In this document: piece by piece, positions 9,101 through 16,403 of the stretch
How the letters are laid out: every line of letters starts with the position of its first letter
Position numbering within the stretch: the stretch's first letter is position 1
The notes under the pieces: generated by a model
The model's database searches: none
Seen by the model: only the letters and a program-made list of their open reading frames with translations
What the model was told of the DNA's origin: nothing
Position numbers and translations under genes: made by a program
Assembly: GCA_002293475.1 (NCBI GenBank)
Contig: DBDG01000076.1
Location: 1 to 26,994 of the forward strand
Reading direction: 5' to 3'
DNA: 26,994 bases
Origin: Lachnospiraceae bacterium UBA938
GTDB taxonomy: Bacteria; Bacillota; Clostridia; Lachnospirales; Lachnospiraceae

Positions 9101-9653
9101 AACTGCCGATTTTTATCTCGATGAGGATAGCGGCGGGACGATCGTCCGGGACAATCAGACGGCAGTAATCGGCGGTATTATTGCGGACAAGAAAATCAAG
9201 TATACCAGAAATGACAAAATCATGGCTTTTTTACAGGTAGAAGACCTCGTCGGTGCGGTTGAGGTCATTGTCTTTCCCAGAGATTATGAGAAAAACAGCA
9301 GTGCCCTTTCAGAGGACAATAAGATATTTGTAAAAGGCCGGGTATCTTTGGAAGAAGAAAAGGACGGCAAGCTGATCTGTGAAAGAATCGTTGATTTTAA
9401 CGAAGTACCCCGCAAGCTGTGGGTCAAGTTTCCGGACATGACTTCATATGAAAAGCAAAATGAGCAGCTTTTATCTTTGCTGGCCTATTCCGACGGCAAT
9501 GACAGCGTCATTATTTATGTGGAAGATGTTAAAGCGATGAAAAGACTGCCGCCCGGCAAAAATGTTTGCGCGGATAAAGCACTGCTCGCTTCTCTAGCGG
9601 AGAGCTTCGGCAAAGAAAACGTAAAAGTAGTCTGGGATTTTAAAAAAGATTGA
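6165..9653 (+). CDS. dnaE: DNA polymerase III subunit alpha (DnaE)
   Basis: This is the replicative C-family polymerase catalytic subunit, 1162 residues, the usual length for E. coli-type DnaE. The N-terminus is a PHP domain (HLHVHTEYSLLDG, ITDHGVMHG). The palm carries PDIDIDF near residue 404-409 with the first two catalytic Asp, and the third is in KMDFLGLRT near residue 558. A helix-hairpin-helix region follows (LPPDVNEGE). QLSLF near residue 920 is a good match to the internal beta-clamp binding motif. An OB-fold lies at about 990-1070. It lacks the 3'-5' exonuclease of PolC, which would normally be encoded elsewhere in a Firmicute. AGGAG lies 7 bases before the ATG. It is followed after 97 bp by pfkA, a common neighbour in Clostridia. 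Confidence 0.97.
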   Translation: MAFAHLHVHTEYSLLDGSNKIKEYVKRVKELGMDSAAITDHGVMHGVIDFYKEAKAQGIKPILGCEIYVAPNSRYDKELAGGEDRYYHLVLLAENNTGYANLMKIVSKGFTEGYYYRPRVDMEVLREYHEGIIALSACLAGEVQRYIQKGLVDEAEKAALKYRDCFGEGNYFLELQDHGMPEQRTVNTALLTMSKKLTIPLVATNDVHYTYREDEGAHDILLCIQTGKKLEDEDRMRYEGGQYYVKSEEEMKGLFPYAWEAVENTQRIADRCFVEIEFGITRLPSYDVPEGYDAYSYLKELCFAGLRKRYGENIDAAAGDTGLSLRDRLEFELNVIRSMGFVDYFLIVWDFIKYAKENDIIVGPGRGSAAGSIVSYCLDITNIDPIRYKLLFERFLNPERISMPDIDIDFCFIRREEVIDYVSRKYGADRVVQIATFGTMAAKGVIRDVGRVMNLPYAYVDSIAKMVPNELNITLERALEINPEFRRLYEGDEQVKHLITMCRRLEGLPRHTSTHAAGVVICSRPADEFVPLSRGSEGAITTQFPMTTIEELGLLKMDFLGLRTLTVLQNAGQMIEKSTGEKLDIDAIDFNDKTVFAAISSGRTEGVFQLESSGMKSFMKELKPENLEDIIAGISLYRPGPMDFIPKYVRGKNSHQAITYACPQLEPILKPTYGCIVYQEQVMQIVRDLGGYTLGRSDLVRRAMSKKKQAVMEKERANFVYGNPEEDVPGCIAKGIGEEVAVRIYDDMMDFAKYAFNKSHAACYAVVSYQTAYLKHYYPVEFMAALMTSVIDHPGKVAEYIMTCRNMGIAILPPDVNEGEGGFSVSGTSIRYALTAIKSVGHPVIRALVEERNARGTFTNLKDFISRMADIINKKAIENFIKAGAFDSLPGTRKQFMSAYVQIVDHIQRDKKSNMAGQLSLFDIAAEDQKEDFEVKLPDVGEYSKEMRLAFEKEVLGVYVSGHPLEEYEEMWRSCITNKTADFYLDEDSGGTIVRDNQTAVIGGIIADKKIKYTRNDKIMAFLQVEDLVGAVEVIVFPRDYEKNSSALSEDNKIFVKGRVSLEEEKDGKLICERIVDFNEVPRKLWVKFPDMTSYEKQNEQLLSLLAYSDGNDSVIIYVEDVKAMKRLPPGKNVCADKALLASLAESFGKENVKVVWDFKKD

Positions 9654-9750
9654 AAAAACGATTAAAATGAACTAAAATGGACAATGAAAAGAGCATGGGT
9701 GATATATAATTATTAATGATATAGAATATCAAGAGAAAGCGGGAGTAAAC

Positions 9751-10725
9751 ATGGCTAATGAAATCAAAACGATCGGGGTACTGACCAGTGGCGGCGACGC
9801 ACCGGGCATGAATGCGGCGATCCGTGCGGTTGCCAGAAAAGCAATAGTAAGCGGCATCAAGGTAATGGGCATTAAAAAAGGGTTTCAGGGTCTCTTGAAT
9901 GAAGAAATATTTGAAATGGAAAGAAACCATGTATCGGAGATCATCCAGCGCGGCGGTACTGTACTGGGAACGGCCCGTAGTTCTGAGTTTCGAGAGCTGG
10001 AAGGGCAGATAAAGGCGGCTGAGATCTGCCGTAGGCAGGGTATTGACGCCATCGTGATTATCGGCGGTGACGGTTCCTATCGCGGCGCCCTGGATCTATC
10101 CAAGCAGGGCATCAATACCGTCGGGATACCCGGTACGATTGACCTTGACATTGCCTGTACCGAGTATACGATTGGCTTTGATACAGCGGTCAATACGGCG
10201 ATGCAAGCCATCGACAAGGTCCGTGACACCTCTTCCTCCCATGAAAGATGCAGTATTATTGAGGTTATGGGAAGGAATGCGGGCTATATTGCATTATGGT
10301 GCGGCATTGCCAACGGTGCCGAGGATATCCTGATCCCCGGTAAATATGATTATAACGAGCAGGTCATTGTCGATAACATTATCAGCAACCGGAAAAAAGG
10401 CAAGACTCACCACATTATTATCAATGCGGAAGGCATCGGCCACTCCACTTCCATGGCCAGAAGGATCGAGGCAGCCACCGGCATGGAAACTAGGGCGACG
10501 ATCCTTGGCTATATGCAAAGAGGCGGCAGCCCTACCTGTAAGGACCGCTATTATGCCTCTATCATGGGTGCATATGCGACGGACATCCTCTGCCAGGGCA
10601 AGAAAAACCGCGTGGTGGGCTATCAACACGGTGAGTTTGTGGACTTTGACATTGCCGAGGCGCTTAAGATGCAGAAAGAGGTCAACAGCTACCAATTTGA
10701 AGTCAGCAAGCTGCTATCCCAATGA
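9751..10725 (+). CDS. pfkA: ATP-dependent 6-phosphofructokinase
   Basis: PfkA phosphorylates fructose 6-phosphate in glycolysis. At 324 residues it matches the short bacterial tetrameric type. The SGGDAPGMNAAIR motif near residue 11 and GGDGSYRGA near 104 are present. Gly in GGDGS, and in PGTID instead of PKTID, point to ATP rather than pyrophosphate as donor. The catalytic loop reads GTIDLDI, with catalytic-base D131 kept but the usual Asn of TIDND replaced by Leu132. MGRNAGYIAL and the IGFDTA segment are intact. Its TGA overlaps the next start as ATGA, so it is coupled to the methyltransferase gene. GGGAG precedes the ATG. No clear promoter was found in the 97-bp gap; a TATAAT-like run near 9704 lacks a good -35. 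Confidence 0.95.
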   Translation: MANEIKTIGVLTSGGDAPGMNAAIRAVARKAIVSGIKVMGIKKGFQGLLNEEIFEMERNHVSEIIQRGGTVLGTARSSEFRELEGQIKAAEICRRQGIDAIVIIGGDGSYRGALDLSKQGINTVGIPGTIDLDIACTEYTIGFDTAVNTAMQAIDKVRDTSSSHERCSIIEVMGRNAGYIALWCGIANGAEDILIPGKYDYNEQVIVDNIISNRKKGKTHHIIINAEGIGHSTSMARRIEAATGMETRATILGYMQRGGSPTCKDRYYASIMGAYATDILCQGKKNRVVGYQHGEFVDFDIAEALKMQKEVNSYQFEVSKLLSQ

Positions 10726-11525
10726 TTACCAGTGCGACCAATCCCCAAGTTAAAAGAATCGTCCAGCTTCAGGAAAAGGCGCGCGCACGTGATCAGGAGA
10801 CAGCCTTTATTATCGAGGGAAGCCGGATGTTTTTGGAGGCGCCCGCCGACATGATACGGAATATCTATCTAAGCGAGGAATTTCTGCTCAAAAACCGGCA
10901 GCCGGAGGTGCAGGACAAGCTGGAGCAGGTTGGTTTTGAAACAGTTAGCAGCGAAGTGTTCCGCAAAATGTCCGATACCGAGACGCCACAGGGGATTCTT
11001 TGTGTGGTAAAGCAGTATCAGCGGGAGGTTTCCGGCTTTTTGGATAACAAAGGCGGAAAACCGCCCCTTTATATGGTTTTAGAAGACATCCGTGACCCCG
11101 GCAATATGGGAACCATATTCCGCACCGGCGAAGGAGCCGGCGTGGATGGCATCTTCATAGGAAGCAGCTGCGTAGATGTCTATAATCCGAAAACCATCCG
11201 TTCCACTATGGGTTCGGTGTTCCGGGTACCTTTCCTAGTGGTCGAAGATCTGCCGAACCTGATTGTTAACCTGCGGCATACGGGTATCAGGGTATTTGCC
11301 GCTCAGATTGAAGGGGCCGGTGCCTATGATCATGAGAGTTATATCGGCGGCACATCGTTCCTGATCGGCAATGAAGCAAACGGATTACGCCCGGAAACAG
11401 CGGAACAAGCCAATGTAAAGATCAAAATCCCCATGGAGGGGAAAGTCGAGTCCCTGAATGTGGCGACAGCAGCGGCAGTGTTGATGTATGAAGCAAAAAG
11501 ACAGCGACGGCAGTACGGAGGTTAA
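10722..11525 (+). CDS. TrmH/SpoU family RNA 2'-O-ribose methyltransferase
   Basis: The protein has 267 residues. The N-terminal 90 residues look like the SpoU substrate-binding domain (SATNPQVKRIVQLQ, FIIEGSRMFLEA). The C-terminal part is a SPOUT knot with the three family motifs: LEDIRDPGNMGTIFRTGEGAG, IGNEANGLRPE and IPMEGKVESLNVATAAAVL, which bind SAM and contain the catalytic Arg. It modifies rRNA or tRNA. The exact site cannot be read from sequence; in Firmicutes this subgroup is often annotated as RlmB-like or YsgA-like. It starts inside the pfkA stop (ATGA) and ends 2 bp before proC, so the three genes form one operon. Confidence 0.92.
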   Translation: MITSATNPQVKRIVQLQEKARARDQETAFIIEGSRMFLEAPADMIRNIYLSEEFLLKNRQPEVQDKLEQVGFETVSSEVFRKMSDTETPQGILCVVKQYQREVSGFLDNKGGKPPLYMVLEDIRDPGNMGTIFRTGEGAGVDGIFIGSSCVDVYNPKTIRSTMGSVFRVPFLVVEDLPNLIVNLRHTGIRVFAAQIEGAGAYDHESYIGGTSFLIGNEANGLRPETAEQANVKIKIPMEGKVESLNVATAAAVLMYEAKRQRRQYGG

Positions 11526-11527
11526 TT

Positions 11528-12322
11528 ATGAAAGTCGGTTTCATTGGATTAGGTAATATGGGAAGCGCCATGATAGGCGGAATGCTTACCAAGGGCTTTG
11601 TGGATAAAAATGATATAATAGGAGCCGACAGCTTTAAGCCGGCGATAGAGAAAGCGGCAGAGCGTTTTGGTATTAAGACGGTTGCGGATAATCATGCAGT
11701 AGTGGCTTTTGCCGATTATTTAGTTATTGCAGTGAAGCCGCAGACAGCAGAACAGGTCATAAAGGAAATAAGCGCCGATATTACTGATGATAAGGTGATT
11801 ATCAGCATAATAGCCGGAAAGTCAACTGGCTGGCTGGCAGAGCAATTTGCCAGACCGGTGAAGCTGGTCCGGGTGATGCCCAATACCCCGGCACTGGTAG
11901 GCGAGGCAGTCAGCGGCGTATGCCGTAATGAATTTGTAACAGAAGCGGAAATGGCGCAATGCATCTGTCTTTTACAGAGCTTCGGTAAAGCGGAAGAAGT
12001 AGCGGAGCATCTGATGGATGCAGTAGTGGGAGTCAGCGGCAGTGCGCCGGCATATGTATATATGTTTATTGAAGCCCTTGCAGATGGTGCCGTGGCAGCC
12101 GGGATGCCCCGTGGACAGGCCTACCGTTTTGCGGCGCAGGCAGTATATGGCAGCGCCAAAATGGTGCTAGAAACAGGAGAACACCCCGGCGTATTGAAAG
12201 ACCGGGTCTGCTCTCCCGGCGGAACTACCATCGAAGCAGTCAAAGTCCTCGAAGAAAAAGGGCTGCGCGGAGCAGTCTTAGCAGCGGTGGAAGCCTGTGT
12301 CAGCAAGTCTAAAGAGTTATGA
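11528..12322 (+). CDS. proC: Pyrroline-5-carboxylate reductase
   Basis: ProC reduces pyrroline-5-carboxylate to proline with NAD(P)H. The 264 residues include an N-terminal Rossmann fold (VGFIGLGNMGSAMIGG), the VKPQ and VRVMPNTPALVGE segments, and the C-terminal dimer/active-site helix region (SGSAPAYVYMFIEALADGA and SPGGTTIEAVKVLE). All family signatures are present and the length is normal. GGAGG lies 7 bases before the ATG, overlapping the end of the methyltransferase gene, so translation is probably coupled. It closes the pfkA-trmH-proC group. A weak 8-bp hairpin (12335-12342 with 12352-12359) without a T-run follows. Confidence 0.96.
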   Translation: MKVGFIGLGNMGSAMIGGMLTKGFVDKNDIIGADSFKPAIEKAAERFGIKTVADNHAVVAFADYLVIAVKPQTAEQVIKEISADITDDKVIISIIAGKSTGWLAEQFARPVKLVRVMPNTPALVGEAVSGVCRNEFVTEAEMAQCICLLQSFGKAEEVAEHLMDAVVGVSGSAPAYVYMFIEALADGAVAAGMPRGQAYRFAAQAVYGSAKMVLETGEHPGVLKDRVCSPGGTTIEAVKVLEEKGLRGAVLAAVEACVSKSKEL

Positions 12323-12488
12323 GTGATTTCAAGGTTCTTACTATTTCCGCAAGTAAGAAAGCTGATTGTAAGCAAGGTTCTTTGTTCTAATAAAATATCC
12401 GGATGAATACCGAAGCGACATATTGACTAACTCTATTTCGTTCCAAAGCCTTAACTACCCCACCATTATGTTATTTTTTAAATCTATG

Positions 12489-12517
12489 TTGACAAAGCAG
12501 CCAATATTTGGTATATT
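12489..12517 (+). promoter_or_regulatory. Sigma-A promoter of the SleB-like hydrolase gene
   Basis: A perfect TTGACA (12489-12494), 17 bp, then TATATT (12512-12517). It lies in the 314-bp gap between proC and the hydrolase. Apart from this promoter, the WalR-like repeats and a weak hairpin after proC, I see nothing else in the gap. Confidence 0.75.
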
Positions 12518-12519
12518 AG

Positions 12520-12557
12520 TGTTACTCTCTGTAATAATTTTGTAATATATATGTATT
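12520..12557 (+). promoter_or_regulatory. Array of WalR-like half-sites
   Basis: TGTAAT-AATTT-TGTAAT (12530-12546) matches the WalR consensus TGTWAH-N5-TGTWAH exactly. A further TGTTAC half-site lies 4 bp before it (12520-12525), and a degenerate TGTATT lies exactly 5 bp after it (12552-12557), giving four half-sites at 10-11 bp period. The array starts 3 bp after the -10 box and covers the expected start site, so repression is the simpler prediction. Regulator identity is inference. Confidence 0.6.
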
Positions 12558-12636
12558 ATATTGCGTATTATTTAGTAACAAATAGGCCGTTTAAGCAGAA
12601 GCTGATTGCGGCTAATATATGAAAATGGAGGAAATC

Positions 12637-13716
12637 ATGTTGAAAAATAGGCTGATTGCCACAATGCTTGCTCTGATTGTCGGCTTGAGCTGTCTGTTAT
12701 CGCAGGATGTTACCGCCAATGCCACGGAAAATATAGAAGAATCCTTTGTCAGTTCGGGAATTGCCCCCATACTTGATCCCAGTGTCAATAAAGTAATCAA
12801 GATGGAAGCGGAAGAAGATGAAGAGCTGAATATAGAACAGAAGTTTGAGAAGGAACAGCAGCGGATCGGTGAAGAGCTTGCCATGGCTAATGTGCAGAAA
12901 GCTTTGAATGTCCGGGCGGAAGCGGACGAAGATTCGGAAAAAGTAGGGCTTCTATATAAGGACTGCGGCGGAACAATTCTAGACCGGCAAGGGGATTGGG
13001 TAAAAATCAAATCAGGGGATGTGATCGGCTGGGCCAGCGAGGAATACCTGCTGACAGGCGAAGCGGCACAGGAGATGGCGGATGATGTAGGAAACTGGAT
13101 TGCGTCTATCGAAACAGATGTTGTCCGGGTCCGGCAGGAACCCAGCATGGAAGCAGAAGTATGGGGCTATATTGCCCGTGATGAAGGCTTGGATATTGTC
13201 GAGGTCATGAATAACGACTGGATCAGCGTCGAATATGAAGATGAGGTGGGTTATGTTTATACCGACTGCATCAATGTGCGATACCATATTGACGAAGGTG
13301 AGACCATGGCAGTGATCCGCGCCCGGGAAGAAGCCGAGGCAGAGCGTAAGCGTCTGCAGAACAGGGGCAGGGTGGACGCCTCTGCGGACGAAACCAGACT
13401 GCTGGGGGCGCTGATTTATTGTGAATCGGGCAATCAGTCCTATGAAGGCATGGTCGGTGTCGGCGCAGTGGTAATGAACCGTGTAAAAAGTGAGGCTTAT
13501 CCGAATACGATCCATGGGGTTATTTATGCATCGGGGCAGTTTACTCCCGCCATGAGCGGAAAGGTGGCCCGGGCTTATGAAGGGAATGTACCTGATTTGT
13601 GCATACAGGCTGCTGCGGCAGCTATTGCCGGAGAAACTACGGTAGGCGGGGCGACGCATTTTAGGAGAGCCGGCCGCCGTGAAGGCTATATCCTGGGAGA
13701 CCACGTGTTTTGGTAA
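12637..13716 (+). CDS. Secreted SH3-domain cell-wall hydrolase (SleB/Hydrolase_2 type)
   Basis: With the start at 12637 the protein has 359 residues. I prefer this ATG because GGAGG lies 5 bases before it; an in-frame ATG at 12619 has no ribosome site. Residues 1-28 form a signal peptide ending near ANA. Two bacterial SH3-like domains follow (about 82-135 with ALNVRAEADEDSEKVG, and about 150-205 with VVRVRQEPSMEAEVWG), which usually bind peptidoglycan. A short charged helix (about 215-240) leads to a C-terminal SleB/CwlJ-type hydrolase domain (LIYCESGNQSYEGMVGVGAV, with the Glu at the expected catalytic position, through to GDHVFW). It likely cleaves glycan strands outside the cell. SleB relatives act in spore germination, but the SH3 repeats and WalR-like boxes suggest a vegetative role. 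It is monocistronic. Confidence 0.9.
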   Translation: MLKNRLIATMLALIVGLSCLLSQDVTANATENIEESFVSSGIAPILDPSVNKVIKMEAEEDEELNIEQKFEKEQQRIGEELAMANVQKALNVRAEADEDSEKVGLLYKDCGGTILDRQGDWVKIKSGDVIGWASEEYLLTGEAAQEMADDVGNWIASIETDVVRVRQEPSMEAEVWGYIARDEGLDIVEVMNNDWISVEYEDEVGYVYTDCINVRYHIDEGETMAVIRAREEAEAERKRLQNRGRVDASADETRLLGALIYCESGNQSYEGMVGVGAVVMNRVKSEAYPNTIHGVIYASGQFTPAMSGKVARAYEGNVPDLCIQAAAAAIAGETTVGGATHFRRAGRREGYILGDHVFW

Positions 13717-13778
13717 ATATTTGACCAGCTCCGTTTACGAAGGCAGAATGGGTCACGGAAAGTATAGATATTATAAAA

Positions 13779-13817
13779 CGTCCGCAGCTTTAATTATGCT
13801 GCGGACGATAATTTTAA
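13779..13817 (+). terminator. Intrinsic terminator after the SleB-like gene
   Basis: CGTCCGCAGC (13779-13788) and GCTGCGGACG (13798-13807) form a perfect 10-bp stem with a 9-nt loop, followed by ATAATTTTAATT. The T-run is interrupted but the stem is strong. Confidence 0.75.
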
Positions 13818-13846
13818 TTGAATAGTATCAGCAAGTGTAGTAAAAT
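13818..13846 (+). promoter_or_regulatory. Putative sigma-A promoter of nfeD-SPFH
   Basis: TTGAAT (13818-13823), 17 bp, TAAAAT (13841-13846). Downstream, GCGTTTT (13861-13867) and AAAACGC (13881-13887) could form a hairpin just before the AAAGGAGG ribosome site. Confidence 0.55.
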
Positions 13847-13902
13847 AGAGAAATAAGCAAGCGTTTTATTATTACATATGAAAACGCAGAAAGGAGGCCA
13901 TT

Positions 13903-14337
13903 ATGAATATGACTTTTTTCTGGCTCATTTTGTTTATTGTATTAGTGGTTGCTGAACTTTTTACAATGGGTCTGACGACGATATGGTTTGCAGGGGGCGC
14001 TCTGGTCGCCACTTTGGCAGCTTTATTGGGCGTAAATGAAGGGGTGCAGATGGTCCTGTTTTTGGTGATATCGGTTCTGTTGCTTATTTTTACCCGTCCG
14101 ATTGCCGTGAAATATTTTAATAAAGACCGCGCGCGGACTAACGTGGAGAGCTATATCGGCAAACAGGTGATCGTAATCAGTGAGGTTGATAATCTGCAGG
14201 GGATCGGCCAGGTAACTCTCGGCGGACAGGAATGGACAGCAAGAACCGCGCAGGAAGGGATAATCATGCCGGTAGGTGCCGTAGGCGTTGTTAAATATGT
14301 AGACGGCGTAAAACTTATTATTGAAGAAAGGAATTAG
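13903..14337 (+). CDS. NfeD-family membrane protein
   Basis: A 144-residue protein with two to three hydrophobic segments within residues 1-70 (FFWLILFIVLVVAELFTMG; WFAGGALVATLAALLG; MVLFLVISVLLLIFTRP) and a C-terminal OB-fold domain from about residue 85 (IGKQVIVISEVDNLQG through LGGQEWTARTA to GVKLIIEE). This is the short NfeD type. These proteins are encoded next to SPFH/stomatin-like proteins and are thought to act with them in membrane organisation. That arrangement is present here: the SPFH gene starts 12 bp after the stop, and its ribosome site overlaps the stop codon. AAAGGAGG lies upstream of the ATG. Confidence 0.9.
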   Translation: MNMTFFWLILFIVLVVAELFTMGLTTIWFAGGALVATLAALLGVNEGVQMVLFLVISVLLLIFTRPIAVKYFNKDRARTNVESYIGKQVIVISEVDNLQGIGQVTLGGQEWTARTAQEGIIMPVGAVGVVKYVDGVKLIIEERN

Positions 14338-14349
14338 GAGGAAAGAAAG

Positions 14350-15288
14350 ATGGGTCAATTATTCGGAGGTGTTTTTATTTTTTTGGTTTTAGTCGTATTT
14401 ATCATAATAATACTGTCATCCTGTATTAAGATTGTGCCACAGGCCTATGCTTATGTTGTGGAGCGTCTGGGAGCATTTCAGGGAACCTGGCAGGTGGGGC
14501 TGCATTTCAAGCTACCGTTATTGGATAAGATAGCCAGAAGGGTCAACCTCAAAGAACAGGTAGTGGATTTTGCGCCTCAGCCGGTTATTACCAAGGATAA
14601 CGTAACCATGAGAATTGATACGGTGGTATTTTTCCAGATTACCGACCCCAAATTGTTTGCTTACGGCGTGGAAAATCCGATTATGGCTATTGAGAACCTG
14701 ACGGCAACAACGCTCAGGAATATAATCGGTGATCTGGAGCTGGATCAGACGCTGACCTCGCGGGAAACGATCAATACTAAGATGCGGGCTTCCTTGGATG
14801 TAGCGACCGATCCATGGGGGATTAAGGTAAACCGTGTTGAGCTTAAGAATATTATGCCTCCTGCTGAGATCCAGAACGCCATGGAAAAACAGATGAAGGC
14901 AGAACGAGAACGCCGTGAATCCGTTACCCGTGCCGAAGGCGAGAAGATTGCCAGCATAACAGTAGCGGAAGGCAAGAAGGCCTCAGCCATCCTGGAAGCG
15001 GAAGCAGAGAAACAGTCGGCGATCTTGCGTGCGGAAGCACAGAAGGAAAAAATGATCCGCGAGGCAGAAGGTGAAGCGGAAGCCATTATGAAAGTGCAGC
15101 AGGCCAAGGCGGACGGTATCCGGATGATCCGTGAAGCAGGAGCCGATCAGGCCGTACTTCAGATCAAGAGCCTAGAGGCATTTGAAAAAGCAGCCGACGG
15201 CAAAGCTACCAAGATAATTATTCCTTCGGAGATTCAAGGCATTGCCGGTTTGGTTACCTCACTGAAAGAAGTAGCTGACGATAAGTAA
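14350..15288 (+). CDS. SPFH/band 7 (stomatin-like, QmcA-type) membrane protein
   Basis: The 312-residue protein begins with one hydrophobic segment (residues about 7-25). An SPFH/band 7 domain follows (QAYAYVVERLGAFQGTW, GLHFKLPLLDKIARRVNLKEQ), continuing to about residue 190 (WGIKVNRVELKNIMPPAEI). The next 80 residues are a long Ala/Glu/Lys-rich helix with repeated EAE segments, predicted to form a coiled coil, and the C-terminus is hydrophobic. Such proteins assemble into large membrane-associated rings or cages and mark membrane microdomains. It is translationally close to nfeD (12-bp gap). Substrate or partner proteases cannot be read from sequence. Confidence 0.93.
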   Translation: MGQLFGGVFIFLVLVVFIIIILSSCIKIVPQAYAYVVERLGAFQGTWQVGLHFKLPLLDKIARRVNLKEQVVDFAPQPVITKDNVTMRIDTVVFFQITDPKLFAYGVENPIMAIENLTATTLRNIIGDLELDQTLTSRETINTKMRASLDVATDPWGIKVNRVELKNIMPPAEIQNAMEKQMKAERERRESVTRAEGEKIASITVAEGKKASAILEAEAEKQSAILRAEAQKEKMIREAEGEAEAIMKVQQAKADGIRMIREAGADQAVLQIKSLEAFEKAADGKATKIIIPSEIQGIAGLVTSLKEVADDK

Positions 15289-15341
15289 TTAAAAGAAACT
15301 ATTAATAAATAGAAAGCGTGATATCAGCTTATGCAGCAGCG

Positions 15342-15377
15342 TATGTCAGCTTACTGGAGCTTCAGTAAGCTGACATA
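15342..15377. repeat. Perfect 15-bp stem-loop before argF
   Basis: TATGTCAGCTTACTG (15342-15356) and its complement CAGTAAGCTGACATA (15363-15377) flank a 6-nt loop, GAGCTT. No T-run follows, so it is not a standard terminator. It sits in the 131-bp gap between the SPFH gene and argF. It may stabilise or end the upstream transcript, or be an operator for an arginine regulator; it does not resemble the AT-rich ARG box. Confidence 0.7.
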
Positions 15378-15419
15378 ACAATTGGTTGACATAAATTAGG
15401 AACGCAGCAGGGGGACGAT

Positions 15420-16403
15420 ATGAATCTTCGCGGTAGGCATTTTTTAAAACTATTAGATTATTCCAAGGAAGAGATTATTTATCTGCTGGAACTGGCAGCG
15501 GATTTGAAGGAAAAGAAAAAAGAACGTATCTTTACCGAGTATCATAAAGGTAAAAATATTGCATTGATATTTGAGAAAACCAGCACCCGCACCCGGTGTG
15601 CTTTTGAAGTGGCGGCTTATGACCTTGGTATGAATGTTACATATCTTGATCCGTCATGTTCGCAGATCGGAAAGAAAGAAAGCACGGCGGATACCGCCAG
15701 GGTACTGAGCCGTATGTATGACGGTATTGAATACCGGGGATTTGATCAGGAAATTGTTGAAGAGCTGGCGATTTATTCCGGCGTGCCGGTCTGGAACGGT
15801 CTTACCAATGAATTTCATCCCACCCAGATGCTGGCAGATCTTCTGACCATAAAAGAGCATTTTGGGGAGCTAGAGGGAATTAAACTGACTTATATGGGCG
15901 ATGCCCGTAATAATATGGGCAATTCCCTGATGGTGGCCTGTGCCAAGATGGGAATGCATTTTACGGCCTGTACGGCGGCGGAATATTTCCCAGCGGCGGA
16001 GCTGGTGTCACAGTGTGAGGAAATTGCGGCCGAATCGGGTGGCAGCATTACCCTGACGGAAGATATCGCTGCCGGAGCGGCGAAAGCCAAGGTGATATAT
16101 ACGGATGTATGGGTTTCTATGGGGGAACCCGATGAAATATGGGAAAAAAGGATCCGTGACTTAAAGCCTTACCAAGTAAATGCCGCCGTCATGGGGATGG
16201 CCGATCCGGAGGCTGTTTTTATGCATTGCCTACCGGCATTTCATGATACGAAGACAGCAACCGGCAAAGAAATATATAAAAAGTTTGGCATTACCGAGAT
16301 GGAAGTAACGGATGAAGTATTTGAATCGGCACGGTCGGTAGTCTTTGAAGAGGCGGAGAACCGCATGCATACGATTAAGGCGATTATGGCGGCAACTTTA
16401 TGA
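15420..16403 (+). CDS. argF: Ornithine carbamoyltransferase
   Basis: The enzyme condenses ornithine and carbamoyl phosphate to citrulline in arginine synthesis (or the reverse in arginine deiminase catabolism, where it would be called ArcB). The 327 residues include the carbamoyl-phosphate site STRTR at 55-59 and HPTQ at 133-136, the SMG ornithine loop at 233-235, and HCLPAFHD from 269 with the catalytic Cys. No other arginine gene lies in the window, so the metabolic direction is undecided. GGGGGA lies before the ATG. Its stop overlaps the birA start (ATGA). The leader contains a perfect stem-loop. Confidence 0.95.
   Translation: MNLRGRHFLKLLDYSKEEIIYLLELAADLKEKKKERIFTEYHKGKNIALIFEKTSTRTRCAFEVAAYDLGMNVTYLDPSCSQIGKKESTADTARVLSRMYDGIEYRGFDQEIVEELAIYSGVPVWNGLTNEFHPTQMLADLLTIKEHFGELEGIKLTYMGDARNNMGNSLMVACAKMGMHFTACTAAEYFPAAELVSQCEEIAAESGGSITLTEDIAAGAAKAKVIYTDVWVSMGEPDEIWEKRIRDLKPYQVNAAVMGMADPEAVFMHCLPAFHDTKTATGKEIYKKFGITEMEVTDEVFESARSVVFEEAENRMHTIKAIMAATL

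Noticed and set aside
10346..10753. 135-codon + frame inside the 3' half of pfkA
   Set aside because: Composition is that of an out-of-frame shadow, and pfkA is intact to its end in the correct frame.
15386..15414. TTGACA before argF as a promoter
   Set aside because: At 17 bp spacing the -10 would fall on the G-rich ribosome site of argF, so no -10 box exists.
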